Of a stretch of 64,000 bases of DNA, positions 42,848-51,484 are shown piece by piece. Origin of the DNA: Lachnospiraceae bacterium KH1T2 (GTDB taxonomy: Bacteria; Bacillota; Clostridia; Lachnospirales; Lachnospiraceae); contig FOSY01000005.1 in assembly GCA_900114405.1 (NCBI GenBank), positions 62,001 to 126,000 on the forward strand. The letters are read 5' to 3'. The notes below the pieces were generated by a model that was given only the letters and a program-made list of their open reading frames with translations, was not told the DNA's origin and searched no databases. Position 1 is the first letter of the stretch; the number at the start of each line of letters is the position of its first letter. The position numbers were made by a program, and so were the translations under genes.

Positions 42848-44286
42848 TACAAACTCTTCTTTCTTATGACAAATCTTTTATTTCCTGTCTTTATATAGTT
42901 TTCTTCATAGTCTTTTAATGCTCTTATGACATCTCCTGACATCGGCCAAAGGACTATGACATTAAATATAGTCATCAAACCAATGCCTACATCACCCAGA
43001 TCCCATACTACAGAATATGCTGAAAGTCCTCCAACAAACAGCATCACTAATGCAGCAGCCTTGTATATAAGCTGAGCTATTGAGCTATCACCGAATAAAT
43101 ATGCAACATTTGAGCGGGCATAAAACAGTATCCCTATGAATGTCGAAAAACTGAAAAGCCACAATATTACGGCAATGAACACAACTCCGAAATAACCTAA
43201 ATGATAATTCATCGAAGCCTGTATGAGGCTCATACCTGATGCTTCTCCAAGTGCACTCACTGGTGTCATTAAAATAATGAACGCTGTACAGCTGCATATC
43301 ACTATAGTATCAATGAATACGCCAAATGCCTGTGATAAGCCCATCTTTACAGGATGGTCTATATCCGCTGCTGCAGCCGCACATGGTGCCGAACCACTTC
43401 CTGCTTCATTAGAAAACAGCCCTCTCTTTACACCATTCATTATGACAGCGCCGAATCCACCTGCTGCCGCCTGACGGAAGCCGAAGGCCTCCTTAAAAAT
43501 ATTTTCAAAAACTGCGGGGATCACTGTTATATTCTTAATTATCAAAAAAAGTGTGATAAAGAAATATACCCCTGCCATCAATGGAACAATGACGTCTAAA
43601 ACCTTTACTGTCGCATTCTTCTTAAGAACTATAAGTGCTGCGATGAGCACAAGTGCCGCTGTCGAATACAGCGGCGGAATACCAAACGCTGTTTCAAATG
43701 ATGAAGAGACCGAATTTCCTATGACCTGACTAATGCCAAACCAGCAGATCAGACCTGACACAGCGAAAAGGGAAGCTATAACCGTTCTCTTTTTCTTTTT
43801 CTTATAGACTTTTTCAACAAAGAAATCATGTATGTAATAAGCCGGACCACCTCTGAATCCACCATAGAGCGGATCTTTCTGCTTATGCTGCTGTGCGAGT
43901 ACTGCTTCAGCAAAAGCTGTGGATGAACCGATTATGGCAGTGATCCACATCCAGAATACTGCACCTGCACCACCTGCTGATATTGCTGCAACCACGCCAG
44001 CAAGATTTCCCATTCCCACTCGTGTTGCAGTTGACACGATAAGCGCCTGCATACCACTTATGGCTGTGTTGTCTTTTTTCTTATTCTCCAATGTTACCGA
44101 AAGTATCTCACGCCAAAGACGCAGCGGAAGCACTCTCGTCCTGATTGTAAAAAAAAGTCCTGTCGGAATTAAAATAATAACTAATAGCGGAAGTCCAAAC
44201 GATGACCCACCCGGTAGCTGCAGTGTTACCAGATCCCCCCAAAGGAATGTGCAAACTGCTTCGATTACAGACACAATAATATCCAT
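42847..44286 (-). CDS. Sodium:alanine/glycine symporter, AGCS family
   Basis: 479 residues. The ATG at 44284-44286 is chosen because GGAG lies 6 bases upstream; a TTG three bases earlier is less likely. AGCS hallmarks are ALIVSTATRVGMGNLAGVVAA, GAGAVFWMWITAIIGSSTAF, GGPAYYI and the later GLFSNEAGSGSAPCAAA. About 10-11 membrane segments. It imports alanine, glycine or serine with Na+ or H+. It is the first gene of the operon with the NSS transporter and threonine aldolase and has an excellent promoter. Confidence 0.92.
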   Translation of the reverse strand: MDIIVSVIEAVCTFLWGDLVTLQLPGGSSFGLPLLVIILIPTGLFFTIRTRVLPLRLWREILSVTLENKKKDNTAISGMQALIVSTATRVGMGNLAGVVAAISAGGAGAVFWMWITAIIGSSTAFAEAVLAQQHKQKDPLYGGFRGGPAYYIHDFFVEKVYKKKKKRTVIASLFAVSGLICWFGISQVIGNSVSSSFETAFGIPPLYSTAALVLIAALIVLKKNATVKVLDVIVPLMAGVYFFITLFLIIKNITVIPAVFENIFKEAFGFRQAAAGGFGAVIMNGVKRGLFSNEAGSGSAPCAAAAADIDHPVKMGLSQAFGVFIDTIVICSCTAFIILMTPVSALGEASGMSLIQASMNYHLGYFGVVFIAVILWLFSFSTFIGILFYARSNVAYLFGDSSIAQLIYKAAALVMLFVGGLSAYSVVWDLGDVGIGLMTIFNVIVLWPMSGDVIRALKDYEENYIKTGNKRFVIRKKSL

Positions 44287-44339
44287 CAAATTCTCCGTTA
44301 AAGTTGATTTTATTTAATGTCATGATGCGACACCTTGTG

Positions 44340-44368
44340 ATTATAACCCAAATTCTTTTCCCATGCAA
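44340..44368 (-). promoter_or_regulatory. Promoter of the symporter - threonine aldolase operon
   Basis: TTGCAT (44363-44368) and TATAAT (44340-44345) on the minus strand with 17-base spacing. The predicted start is about 45 bases before the ATG. Confidence 0.7.
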
Positions 44369-44466
44369 CGCTTTAACGCATTAAATTTCATCAAAATTTA
44401 CTTTATCTTTTTAAGCAAAATGCATAAGGAATCTTTCTGCTACAAAGCTTTGCGTTATTTAAAAAG

Positions 44467-44497
44467 AAAAAAGTACCGACTTTTCGGCACTTTTTTC
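44467..44497 (-). terminator. Intrinsic terminator after the eutP-like gene
   Basis: Short stem GTGCCGA/TCGGTAC (one mismatch) extended by the A and T runs on either side, ending in TTTTTTC on the minus strand. It begins at the stop codon of the eutP-like gene, and the A/T runs would also let it work in the opposite direction. Confidence 0.75.
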
Positions 44498-44989
44498 TCA
44501 TTCCCAGGCATTTATACCCTTTGCCTGCTTTATTTTTGCTTCTTCAAGTGAAAGATGCATGGTATCTTCACTTAAATATTTAAGGAGCTCATCTACACCT
44601 TCCCTCGTTTTATTATTCACCTCAAATATCCTCTCACAGCCGGCATTTTCCATCCATTGCCGAACCATTGCCACATTTGCAAGTGGAGAATCTACCTTTG
44701 TGATAATTCCGATAAACGGTCGGTTTATGCAGCAGTTACAATTATTTCCAAAGATACTGAACGGTTCATCCGCCGCACAAAGCATCGCTACTACATCAGC
44801 ATCAAATGAAAAGCAGGCAAGTCCTACCGATGCGGATTTAGTCTCTGCATACTCACCGGGCGTATCTATAGTCGTATCCCGAGAATAAGTGTATTGCGTT
44901 TTTACATAGTGAAGCTCTTCACCTTTCATCGCCTGAGTAAGCGAGGTTTTGCCGGCTTCACTCCTCCCCATCAGGAAAAGTTTTTTCAT
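44498..44989 (-). CDS. EutP/PduV-type P-loop protein
   Basis: 163 residues. The ATG at 44987-44989 is preferred, with AAAGGTAGG upstream; an earlier in-frame ATG at 45016 lies inside the preceding gene. The N-terminus KLFLMGRSEAGKTSLTQAM is a Walker A, followed by a degenerate Walker B/DTPGEY and a ITKVDSP base-recognition motif. EutP/PduV proteins are small GTPase-like or acetate-kinase-like proteins of ethanolamine and propanediol microcompartment operons. It follows two EutS-like shell genes and is terminated right after its stop. No metabolic microcompartment enzymes are near. Confidence 0.85.
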   Translation of the reverse strand: MKKLFLMGRSEAGKTSLTQAMKGEELHYVKTQYTYSRDTTIDTPGEYAETKSASVGLACFSFDADVVAMLCAADEPFSIFGNNCNCCINRPFIGIITKVDSPLANVAMVRQWMENAGCERIFEVNNKTREGVDELLKYLSEDTMHLSLEEAKIKQAKGINAWE

Positions 44990-44996
44990 TGCAGAC

Positions 44997-45431
44997 CTAC
45001 CTTTCAGTAACCTCACAGCATGTGAAGTTCAAAGTATATCTAAAATAATCTCTTATACCATACACAGCACTTTGAACGTCGCTGTATCTGCCGGTAAAAA
45101 TCACCGTTCCTGAAAATCTATCCATGAAGCCAATGTTTACATCTCCATATTTAAGAGCCATATCAGCTGCAATAATGACTGATTCCCACGGTGTCACATC
45201 TATAATCCCGATTGCTTCTTTAGTATGAATTTCGCCGGCATGTACACCGATATTCAGCGCAAGATTTGTATATACTTCTTCTCTTGACACCCTTATCACA
45301 TGTGCCATCGACATTTCTCTGCCATTTACACGCACACGAATAAGGCGAAGATTTTTCACATCTTCACCTGGGTCAAACCCTTCACGATATATTTTTTCGA
45401 TAAGCTCATTATCAGTCATTCTTTCAGTCAT
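44997..45431 (-). CDS. Microcompartment shell protein, EutS/PduU type (paralogue 2)
   Basis: 144 residues, starting at the ATG 45429-45431 with AAGGCGGTG upstream. A ~25-residue N-terminal extension is followed by a circularly permuted BMC domain: RLIRVRVNGREMSMAHVIR, then AIGIIDVTPWESVIIAADMA, GDVNIGFMDRFSGTVIFTG and a final SAVYGIRDYFRYTL. EutS/PduU hexamers sit in the facets of ethanolamine or propanediol compartments. It is about 40% similar by eye to the upstream paralogue, from which it is separated by 15 bases. Confidence 0.85.
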   Translation of the reverse strand: MTERMTDNELIEKIYREGFDPGEDVKNLRLIRVRVNGREMSMAHVIRVSREEVYTNLALNIGVHAGEIHTKEAIGIIDVTPWESVIIAADMALKYGDVNIGFMDRFSGTVIFTGRYSDVQSAVYGIRDYFRYTLNFTCCEVTER

Positions 45432-45446
45432 AAGCAATTCACCGCC

Positions 45447-45809
45447 TTATCGCTTTGTTATAGGGCATGTGACATAGCCTAATTCACCATTGAAATAGCT
45501 TATAACTTCCTGAATTGCCGATGTGACAGCTTCTATCTGACCGGTAATGATAAGTGTTCCTGTAAAACGATCTGCAAATCCCAGGTATATATCACCACTC
45601 TTTACAGCTATATCCGATGCGATAATAGCCGACTCCGGAGGAGTCATATCCATTATGCCTATAGCTGCGCTATGATAATCTATCGATGGATCAAGACCGA
45701 GTTTTCTGTAAATGATTGGAGACGGTCCACTGATAACGTGGGCCAATGTGATTTCTTTACCACAAACAGTTTCCTGTACTATTCGAATTTTCTGTTCTTG
45801 CTCAATCAT
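45447..45809 (-). CDS. eutS: Microcompartment shell protein, EutS type (paralogue 1)
   Basis: 120 residues. The sequence QEQKIRIVQETVCGKEITLAHV, then AIGIMDMTPPESAIIASDIA, GDIYLGFADRFTGTLIITG and SAIQEVISYFNGEL is the EutS pattern of a circularly permuted BMC domain. It is the first gene of a three-gene operon (EutS-like, EutS-like, EutP-like), with a promoter and nested inverted repeats directly upstream. An assembled shell would need further shell and vertex proteins that are not in this window, so it may serve a compartment encoded elsewhere. Confidence 0.9.
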   Translation of the reverse strand: MIEQEQKIRIVQETVCGKEITLAHVISGPSPIIYRKLGLDPSIDYHSAAIGIMDMTPPESAIIASDIAVKSGDIYLGFADRFTGTLIITGQIEAVTSAIQEVISYFNGELGYVTCPITKR

Positions 45810-45833
45810 GCTGTTTTACCTCACCCCAAGAAT

Positions 45834-45912
45834 ATTGTCTCGTTCATGATATAGTAAACGGCAGATTCATCTGACATTTACTATAATATTTACAAATACA
45901 GAACGAGACAAT
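45834..45912 (-). promoter_or_regulatory. Promoter of the eutS-like operon inside nested inverted repeats
   Basis: TTGTCT (45906-45911) and TATTAT (45883-45888) on the minus strand are 17 bases apart. The 12-base arms 45834-45845 and 45901-45912 are exact complements, the outer one covering the -35 box. Inside them TATAGTAAA (45850-45858) pairs with TTTACTATA (45877-45885), next to the -10, and CAGAT/ATCTG (45862-45873) lies at the centre. The nested symmetry fits regulator binding; the regulator is unknown. Confidence 0.65.
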
Positions 45913-45982
45913 CTGATAATCATATTTTACAGCATGATCAATGTGGTTTCTTGTACTTTAATGTACTAAAGATGGTATAAAT

Positions 45983-46663
45983 TTACACAATCGGATGATT
46001 TCCGTGTGCTTTTAGATACTCTGTCTGCTTATTATTTATATATTTGCTTAAATCCGCATCTGCACCTACAATTCTGCATCCAAGTCGGGTTATCGTCTCA
46101 CCGATCTCCTGCTTGCGTACACATATTCCCACAAGCACAACTTCAGAATGAAGCACCGGATCATGAAAACGGCATGTAAAATGAGCTCCCCTCACATCCA
46201 GATTGCTTGGAAAGTCTCTGATATTTACAGCGACACCGGACATAGAAAGGTCATGGAGTGTGCACTGAAACTTCTTCTTTTTTGCTTCGCCAAGAGTGAT
46301 ACTTCCCTCAGCATAAAGAGGTACTCTGTAAAATGCCCTTCTATTAACAGTAAATCCTTCACTATCGCATTGAATGCAATATGCCAGTACACCAGGTTCA
46401 TTGATCAGAGTTATCCTTACCGGCAAAAATTCATATGTCTGATCTTCTTCTGAATTGTACCAAAATACACTAAAATGGCTTATTGAAAGATTAGGTGCCA
46501 CTACCTTTACATAATACATTGATGCATTTGTAAAACAATGGTGTCCTTTTACAAATATGTCAAATTCATTTTCCATTATAGTTACCGGAAAATCCATCTT
46601 AAGGCCATTGTTTTCAACGTGAATTGTAAGAGATTCACCGATATCCAGATCGTCTAAATACAT
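45983..46663 (-). CDS. PilZ-domain c-di-GMP effector, YcgR-like
   Basis: 226 residues. The N-terminal ~100 residues form a YcgR-like PilZN domain (GESLTIHVENNG, FLPVRITLINEP). The C-terminal PilZ domain starts with RRAFYRVPL (RxxxR c-di-GMP motif) and has DLSMSGVAVNI (the DxSxxG motif). This predicts c-di-GMP binding. It starts 5 bases after the Na/Pi symporter gene ends, so the two are co-transcribed. An EAL phosphodiesterase gene lies further upstream. The target could be the flagellar motor, exopolysaccharide or the transporter itself. Confidence 0.9.
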   Translation of the reverse strand: MYLDDLDIGESLTIHVENNGLKMDFPVTIMENEFDIFVKGHHCFTNASMYYVKVVAPNLSISHFSVFWYNSEEDQTYEFLPVRITLINEPGVLAYCIQCDSEGFTVNRRAFYRVPLYAEGSITLGEAKKKKFQCTLHDLSMSGVAVNIRDFPSNLDVRGAHFTCRFHDPVLHSEVVLVGICVRKQEIGETITRLGCRIVGADADLSKYINNKQTEYLKAHGNHPIV

Positions 46664-46668
46664 ACGTT

Positions 46669-48621
46669 TTAGTCCTTTTTCTTATCTTTTTTCTTCTTTT
46701 TCTTTTTCTTTTCTTTTTTATCCGAGCCGACACTTTCATTGACTATATCAATCGCATCCTTACCCTCGAAAAGGAGCGGATGGTCTGCCTTGAAAGAGCT
46801 CTCGACCTTATCCTCTTCCTCAGCCTCATACTTCTTCATCTTAGGAAGCTGATAGCGGTTTTCGTAATAATATACAGCCTGTTCAAATTCCTGATTCTTT
46901 TCTGCTTTGAGCATTTCAAGATACTCGTGAGTATCGAATCCATCCTCTCGAACCTGTATCAAACATACTGCGATATTCGAACAATGATCAGCAATTCTCT
47001 CATAGTCCGTACCTATATCTGAAAGGTCAAATCCCAATTCTATCGTACACTTGCCTTTACTAAGTCTTCTTACATGTCTTCGTTTTACCTCATGATGAAT
47101 TCCGTCTATAACTTCTTCAAGAGGCTCGACGCTCTTTGCAAGCCTTACATCATTTTTCTCGAACGCCTGAATCGATATCGTGATTATCTCCTCAACCGCA
47201 CTGCCAAAAACAGCAAGTTCATCCTGCGCACGTTCTGAGAAGTGTCTCTTCTTTTCTGCCATTCTGCTTGTAACTTGAGCGACATTTAATGCATGGTCAC
47301 TTATTCTTTCCAAGTCACTTATGGTATGAAGAAGAACTGATAATGTATGGTTTGCCTGCGGAACCAGATGATGTCTACTGACTTTCATCAGGTAGGTTCC
47401 TATCTGATCTTCATAGCTGTCGATCTTCTGTTCAAGCATTTCAACTTCCTGAACTTTCTCAGGATCATAGTTCTTAACAAGGTCCATAGCTACGAAAAGT
47501 GCCTGCTTGGAAAGGTCAGCCATTTCAAATGCAGCCTGCTTTGCCTGTTCAAGAGCAAATGGTGGATTTGAAAGAAATCGATCATCAAGAATCTGTATAG
47601 CAGCTGTACGCTCTTCCTGTTCTTTTTCCTTCTCTTCGATAGGAATAGTTTTAAGTGCAAGCTTAACCAATATTCCTGAAAATGGCACCATTAGCGGTGT
47701 GCCAATAAGGTTTACAAGTGTGTGTATTACTGCAGGACCTGTATAACTTGCGGCATCATTCAGAAATGCAAAATGCATAAATGCATTGAGCAGGTAAAAT
47801 CCGCACATAAAAAGTCCGGCTTTGAGGAAGTTAAAGTACAGATGCATAAGCGCTGTACGTTTACCACTCTTATTTGCTCCAAATGATGAAAGTATCGCTG
47901 TTATACATGTACCCACTTCAGCACCCATAACAACCGGTATACACATACCATATGTCATCATGCCCTCACCGGCAAAAGTCTGAACTACACCGATCGTTCC
48001 GGCTGAGCTCTGTATTATCATGGTAAATCCTATACCGATGAAAAATCCAACCAGAGGATTAGAAAAACTTCTGAGGAAATTTTGAAACTCCTCACTTGAT
48101 TTAAGTGGTGAAACCGAGCTCGACATCATGTTCATACCAAACATAAGAACTGAAAATCCAAGCAGGATCGTACCAATATTGCGCTTTTTCTCGTTTTTTG
48201 AAAACATCAAAAAAGCTATACCTATCAATGCAAGGAATGGTGTAAAAGAGGTTGGTTTTAACAGATTAGTGAAGAAATTACCCCCCTCGATACCATTCAG
48301 TGAAAGTATCCACGCTGTAACAGTTGTACCAAGATTAGCACCAAGGATAACGTTTACAGCCTGTGTGAGCTTCATTATCCCGGAATTTACAAGTCCAACT
48401 ACCATTACTGTAGAAGCCGAAGATGACTGTACAAGCGCGGTGATACCTATTCCAAGTAAATAAGCCATCCAACGATTTGAAGTCACCTTTGCAAGCATAG
48501 TCTCAAGCTTACCGCCTGCGACTTTTGTAAGACCGTCGCTCATGACTTTCATTCCATATAAGAATAGAGCCAGACCACCAATTATTCCTGAAATAAGTTC
48601 AAAAATTTCCTGTGCATTCAT
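46669..48621 (-). CDS. Na+/phosphate symporter with C-terminal PhoU-like domain
   Basis: 650 residues. The N-terminal half is the duplicated PNaS fold, with ALVQSSSASTVMVVG and IIQSSAGTIGVVQ as the paired QSS motifs and GANLGTTVTAWI between them. Residues ~340-570 are a PhoU-like helical bundle (LEQKIDSYEDQIGTYL, ERISDHALNVAQ, YERIADHCSNIA). The C-terminus is unusually basic, with a run of nine lysines. It imports phosphate with Na+, with PhoU probably controlling it. It is upstream of and coupled to the PilZ gene. Confidence 0.92.
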   Translation of the reverse strand: MNAQEIFELISGIIGGLALFLYGMKVMSDGLTKVAGGKLETMLAKVTSNRWMAYLLGIGITALVQSSSASTVMVVGLVNSGIMKLTQAVNVILGANLGTTVTAWILSLNGIEGGNFFTNLLKPTSFTPFLALIGIAFLMFSKNEKKRNIGTILLGFSVLMFGMNMMSSSVSPLKSSEEFQNFLRSFSNPLVGFFIGIGFTMIIQSSAGTIGVVQTFAGEGMMTYGMCIPVVMGAEVGTCITAILSSFGANKSGKRTALMHLYFNFLKAGLFMCGFYLLNAFMHFAFLNDAASYTGPAVIHTLVNLIGTPLMVPFSGILVKLALKTIPIEEKEKEQEERTAAIQILDDRFLSNPPFALEQAKQAAFEMADLSKQALFVAMDLVKNYDPEKVQEVEMLEQKIDSYEDQIGTYLMKVSRHHLVPQANHTLSVLLHTISDLERISDHALNVAQVTSRMAEKKRHFSERAQDELAVFGSAVEEIITISIQAFEKNDVRLAKSVEPLEEVIDGIHHEVKRRHVRRLSKGKCTIELGFDLSDIGTDYERIADHCSNIAVCLIQVREDGFDTHEYLEMLKAEKNQEFEQAVYYYENRYQLPKMKKYEAEEEDKVESSFKADHPLLFEGKDAIDIVNESVGSDKKEKKKKKKKKDKKKD

Positions 48622-48661
48622 TTTTTTCTCTCTCTTTACTTTTTGTTTTACAATCTTATCT

Positions 48662-48670
48662 ACTATAACA
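48662..48670 (-). promoter_or_regulatory. Possible extended -10 promoter of the Na/Pi symporter gene
   Basis: TGTTATAGT on the minus strand fits the TGnTATAnT extended -10 pattern, about 45 bases before the ATG at 48621. No good -35 box is present, so confidence is low. Confidence 0.4.
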
Positions 48671-48703
48671 CACTTTGCACAGACAATGATATATTTAAAA
48701 GAA

Positions 48704-51331
48704 CTATATACCTTCTTTTCTTTGTTTTTCTACTAAAGCTTCAAATTCACCAACCGGCATCGGCTTATAAAAATAGAATCCCTGACAATACTTGCATCCG
48801 ATTCCCGTAAGCAATTTACACTGTTCCTCTGTTTCAACTCCTTCTGTGATAACAGTCATATCAAGAAGATTTGCCATACTTACAACTGACTCTATTATGT
48901 ACAGGCTCTTTGGATCTTCATTTTGAGTAAGCAGGAATTTTCTATCCATCTTTAGAACATCTATATTCATGCTCTTAAGCATATTCAATGATGAATATCC
49001 ACTTCCGAAATCATCCAGCAATATCCTGAAACCATACTCATGAAGCGTTTTTATTGTCTCATCAAGCTTCTTAGAGTTTTCTGAGTATGCACTCTCAGTT
49101 ATCTCTATTTCAAGCCATTCAGGCTTTATCCCATACTTATTTACAAGAAAGTCAAAATACGAAGCTATATCCATAAAGTGTATATCAATACGGGATACAT
49201 TCACAGAGGCGGGAAGCGGCTCGATTCCCCGGTCTGAAAGGTTCTTCAGCCACTTGCACACTTCTTCCCATATATGACGGTCTACAGCTACGATATAGCC
49301 GTTATTTTCCATAGCTTCGACAAATTCACCCGGCGGAACTATCTCACCATTATGCATCCACCTTACAAGGGCTTCTGAGCCGATTACTTTTCCGGTCTCT
49401 ATTTCTACCTTAGGCTGGAGATAGATTACAAATTCGCCTTCCTGCAGCCCTCTGGTAGCATCCATGAGGAGCAACTGGGTATTTCTCATCTTTTGATAAC
49501 TTGACTCATCATAAAAACATATATGATTTGAAAAATTACCACGAATATTTGCAAGAGCCACAAGTGCATGATCATATCTTTCGGTCATATATTCATTCTT
49601 ATCAGATGAAATATAAACGCCGAATGAGGGAGAAAAACCATCCATGAAATCAACTCTTTCAACTCTCTGATTTATCACATTTTTAATCTTCTCCTGATCG
49701 TTTTTATGCATAGGGAATATCATGCAGAAATTATCTCCATTCATATATTCCACGCGGCCATTCCATTTCTTCATTTCAGATGTCATCTCATCATTGAACA
49801 GCCTCAGATACTTATCACCTGCACGTCTTCCAAAAATATCATTATACAGTTTGAAATTATTTATATCGCAGGCTATCGTACAAATGTACGGTGCCTCGAT
49901 AGAATGCAGCCAATCATCCGCATCGCTGAATATGTCCATAGACCTGTCCATAGCAAATATTTCATTGCTTGCATTACTTTCGCTTGGGTCAAGATTTCCT
50001 TCAAATTTTTTCGCAAAGCACAAAAATGTAGGATTATCGACTTCACCCGCAAGCAAAATCACAGTTGTCCTATACCAGTTCCACTGTCCATCACTTCCTG
50101 CAATCCTAAAGTTCTGATATACGCTGTGCCCAGAAGTCCTGTGCTTAAGAGTTTCGATCATGTTTTCTTTATTCCAAAACTCTCTGAATCTGACCTGATC
50201 GAGCGGATGAACAAATTGCTGTTCCCTGTCTTTTAACTTTTTATAAAAACCGTACTCAAACTCCGTCTTGCGCCCATATCTCGAAAACAGTATCCTGTAC
50301 GTATCCTTTTCAGGATGTATCTCGACCATTTCATCAAAAAGATCTGTAGCATGCGTAATTTCTCTATCCTCGCCATCTGCAAGTCTTTTTTCTTCATAAA
50401 CATGTGTATCAGCTTCTGCCATAAGTTCTTCAAAATTTCCCTGATAAAACTCTTCATACACAGAACCTATCGAAACATTGATGCTGTTATTACTGAACTG
50501 AGCTTTAAGTGTACGCATAATATTTGTGACTTCGCTCTTTTCAGCTTCTTTACTTACGCATATGAATTCGTCCTCGCATATCCTAAATGAATTCTCTGCG
50601 CCAAAAAAAGAGGTTATGACATCTGATACTACTGATATCATTGCATCCCCCACTTGCGTACCACGCGCCTCATTTATGCGCTTGAGTTCATAAAATGAAA
50701 TATAAAAGACTGCCAGCTTTGAACCCGGATTTATCTGGTCTATATATTCGATCAAAGCGTGTCTGTTTCCCACGCCTGTCATTTTGTCATAGTATCCTAT
50801 ATGATTTATTCTCTCTTTCAGATGCTTTGTATGTATCAATGATGCAACATAAATACTCATTATATTAGCTAATACTGAAAGACCTTTAATATCTTCTATA
50901 ACAATGTTTTCTATCTTCCAATACCCAAGGTCAGCTCCCTCAAAAATAAGCTGCCCTGCCATCATCGAAGTAAGATTCTCCGTTTTCATATAATTATATA
51001 AAGCCGGGTCCTCTTCTTTTATATTTTCAATATTTTCTACCTCTACATTTTCATCATTAAGAAAATATTGATAGCAGCAATGCACATCATCCCAGTTCAT
51101 GTCCTGCTTAAATTTCTTTTTAGGGGCTATGCCTTCGGCACACCATTCCCTTGTGATCCTGTATTTTCCATTTTGAGATTTTTCTATAACCAAAAGACGT
51201 TCCGCCCGAAGTGCCTTTCCAAGATATTCCATCAATGCAAGTACAGAATCCTCAGCTGATGCGAACAGTACAGACTTCCTAAGTTGTTTCTCAAGTTCTT
51301 TAATTCTATACTCATTATCCGCTGTTCCCAT
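48704..51331 (-). CDS. EAL phosphodiesterase with two degenerate GGDEF domains
   Basis: 875 residues. Residues ~10-170 look like a GAF domain. GGDEF domain 1 (DKMTGVGNRHALIEYI) has RICEDEF instead of the GGDEF loop. A PAS-like region follows. GGDEF domain 2 (ACDINNFKLYNDIFGRRAGD) has MNGDNF at the loop. The C-terminal EAL domain keeps its signature residues: SEALVRW, EITESAYS, DDFGSGYSSLNML, LKMDRKF, ITEGVET and QGFYFYKP. So it should degrade c-di-GMP, while the GGDEF domains are probably regulatory. It is soluble, with no membrane segments. It lies 82 bases upstream of the Na/Pi-PilZ pair, linking them to c-di-GMP. Confidence 0.9.
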   Translation of the reverse strand: MGTADNEYRIKELEKQLRKSVLFASAEDSVLALMEYLGKALRAERLLVIEKSQNGKYRITREWCAEGIAPKKKFKQDMNWDDVHCCYQYFLNDENVEVENIENIKEEDPALYNYMKTENLTSMMAGQLIFEGADLGYWKIENIVIEDIKGLSVLANIMSIYVASLIHTKHLKERINHIGYYDKMTGVGNRHALIEYIDQINPGSKLAVFYISFYELKRINEARGTQVGDAMISVVSDVITSFFGAENSFRICEDEFICVSKEAEKSEVTNIMRTLKAQFSNNSINVSIGSVYEEFYQGNFEELMAEADTHVYEEKRLADGEDREITHATDLFDEMVEIHPEKDTYRILFSRYGRKTEFEYGFYKKLKDREQQFVHPLDQVRFREFWNKENMIETLKHRTSGHSVYQNFRIAGSDGQWNWYRTTVILLAGEVDNPTFLCFAKKFEGNLDPSESNASNEIFAMDRSMDIFSDADDWLHSIEAPYICTIACDINNFKLYNDIFGRRAGDKYLRLFNDEMTSEMKKWNGRVEYMNGDNFCMIFPMHKNDQEKIKNVINQRVERVDFMDGFSPSFGVYISSDKNEYMTERYDHALVALANIRGNFSNHICFYDESSYQKMRNTQLLLMDATRGLQEGEFVIYLQPKVEIETGKVIGSEALVRWMHNGEIVPPGEFVEAMENNGYIVAVDRHIWEEVCKWLKNLSDRGIEPLPASVNVSRIDIHFMDIASYFDFLVNKYGIKPEWLEIEITESAYSENSKKLDETIKTLHEYGFRILLDDFGSGYSSLNMLKSMNIDVLKMDRKFLLTQNEDPKSLYIIESVVSMANLLDMTVITEGVETEEQCKLLTGIGCKYCQGFYFYKPMPVGEFEALVEKQRKEGI

Positions 51332-51445
51332 TAAAAACCCCCAAATAATATGGTTCTTTTAAACCATGATAGCAAAAAACATAATTACAGATATATCTTA
51401 TATTAACATAAATTTACTAGTGCTTCTGTTCTTTATTAGGGACAG

Positions 51446-51479
51446 AAAAAGCGCCTGAGCATTAAGCTCAAGCGCTTTT
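51446..51479 (-). terminator. Intrinsic terminator after the APC permease gene
   Basis: AAAAGCGC and TGAGC on one side pair with GCTCA and GCGCTTTT on the other, with a 5-base loop and one mismatch, followed on the minus strand by TTTTTC. It ends the M18 aminopeptidase - permease operon. Confidence 0.85.
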
Positions 51480-51484
51480 AAGAA

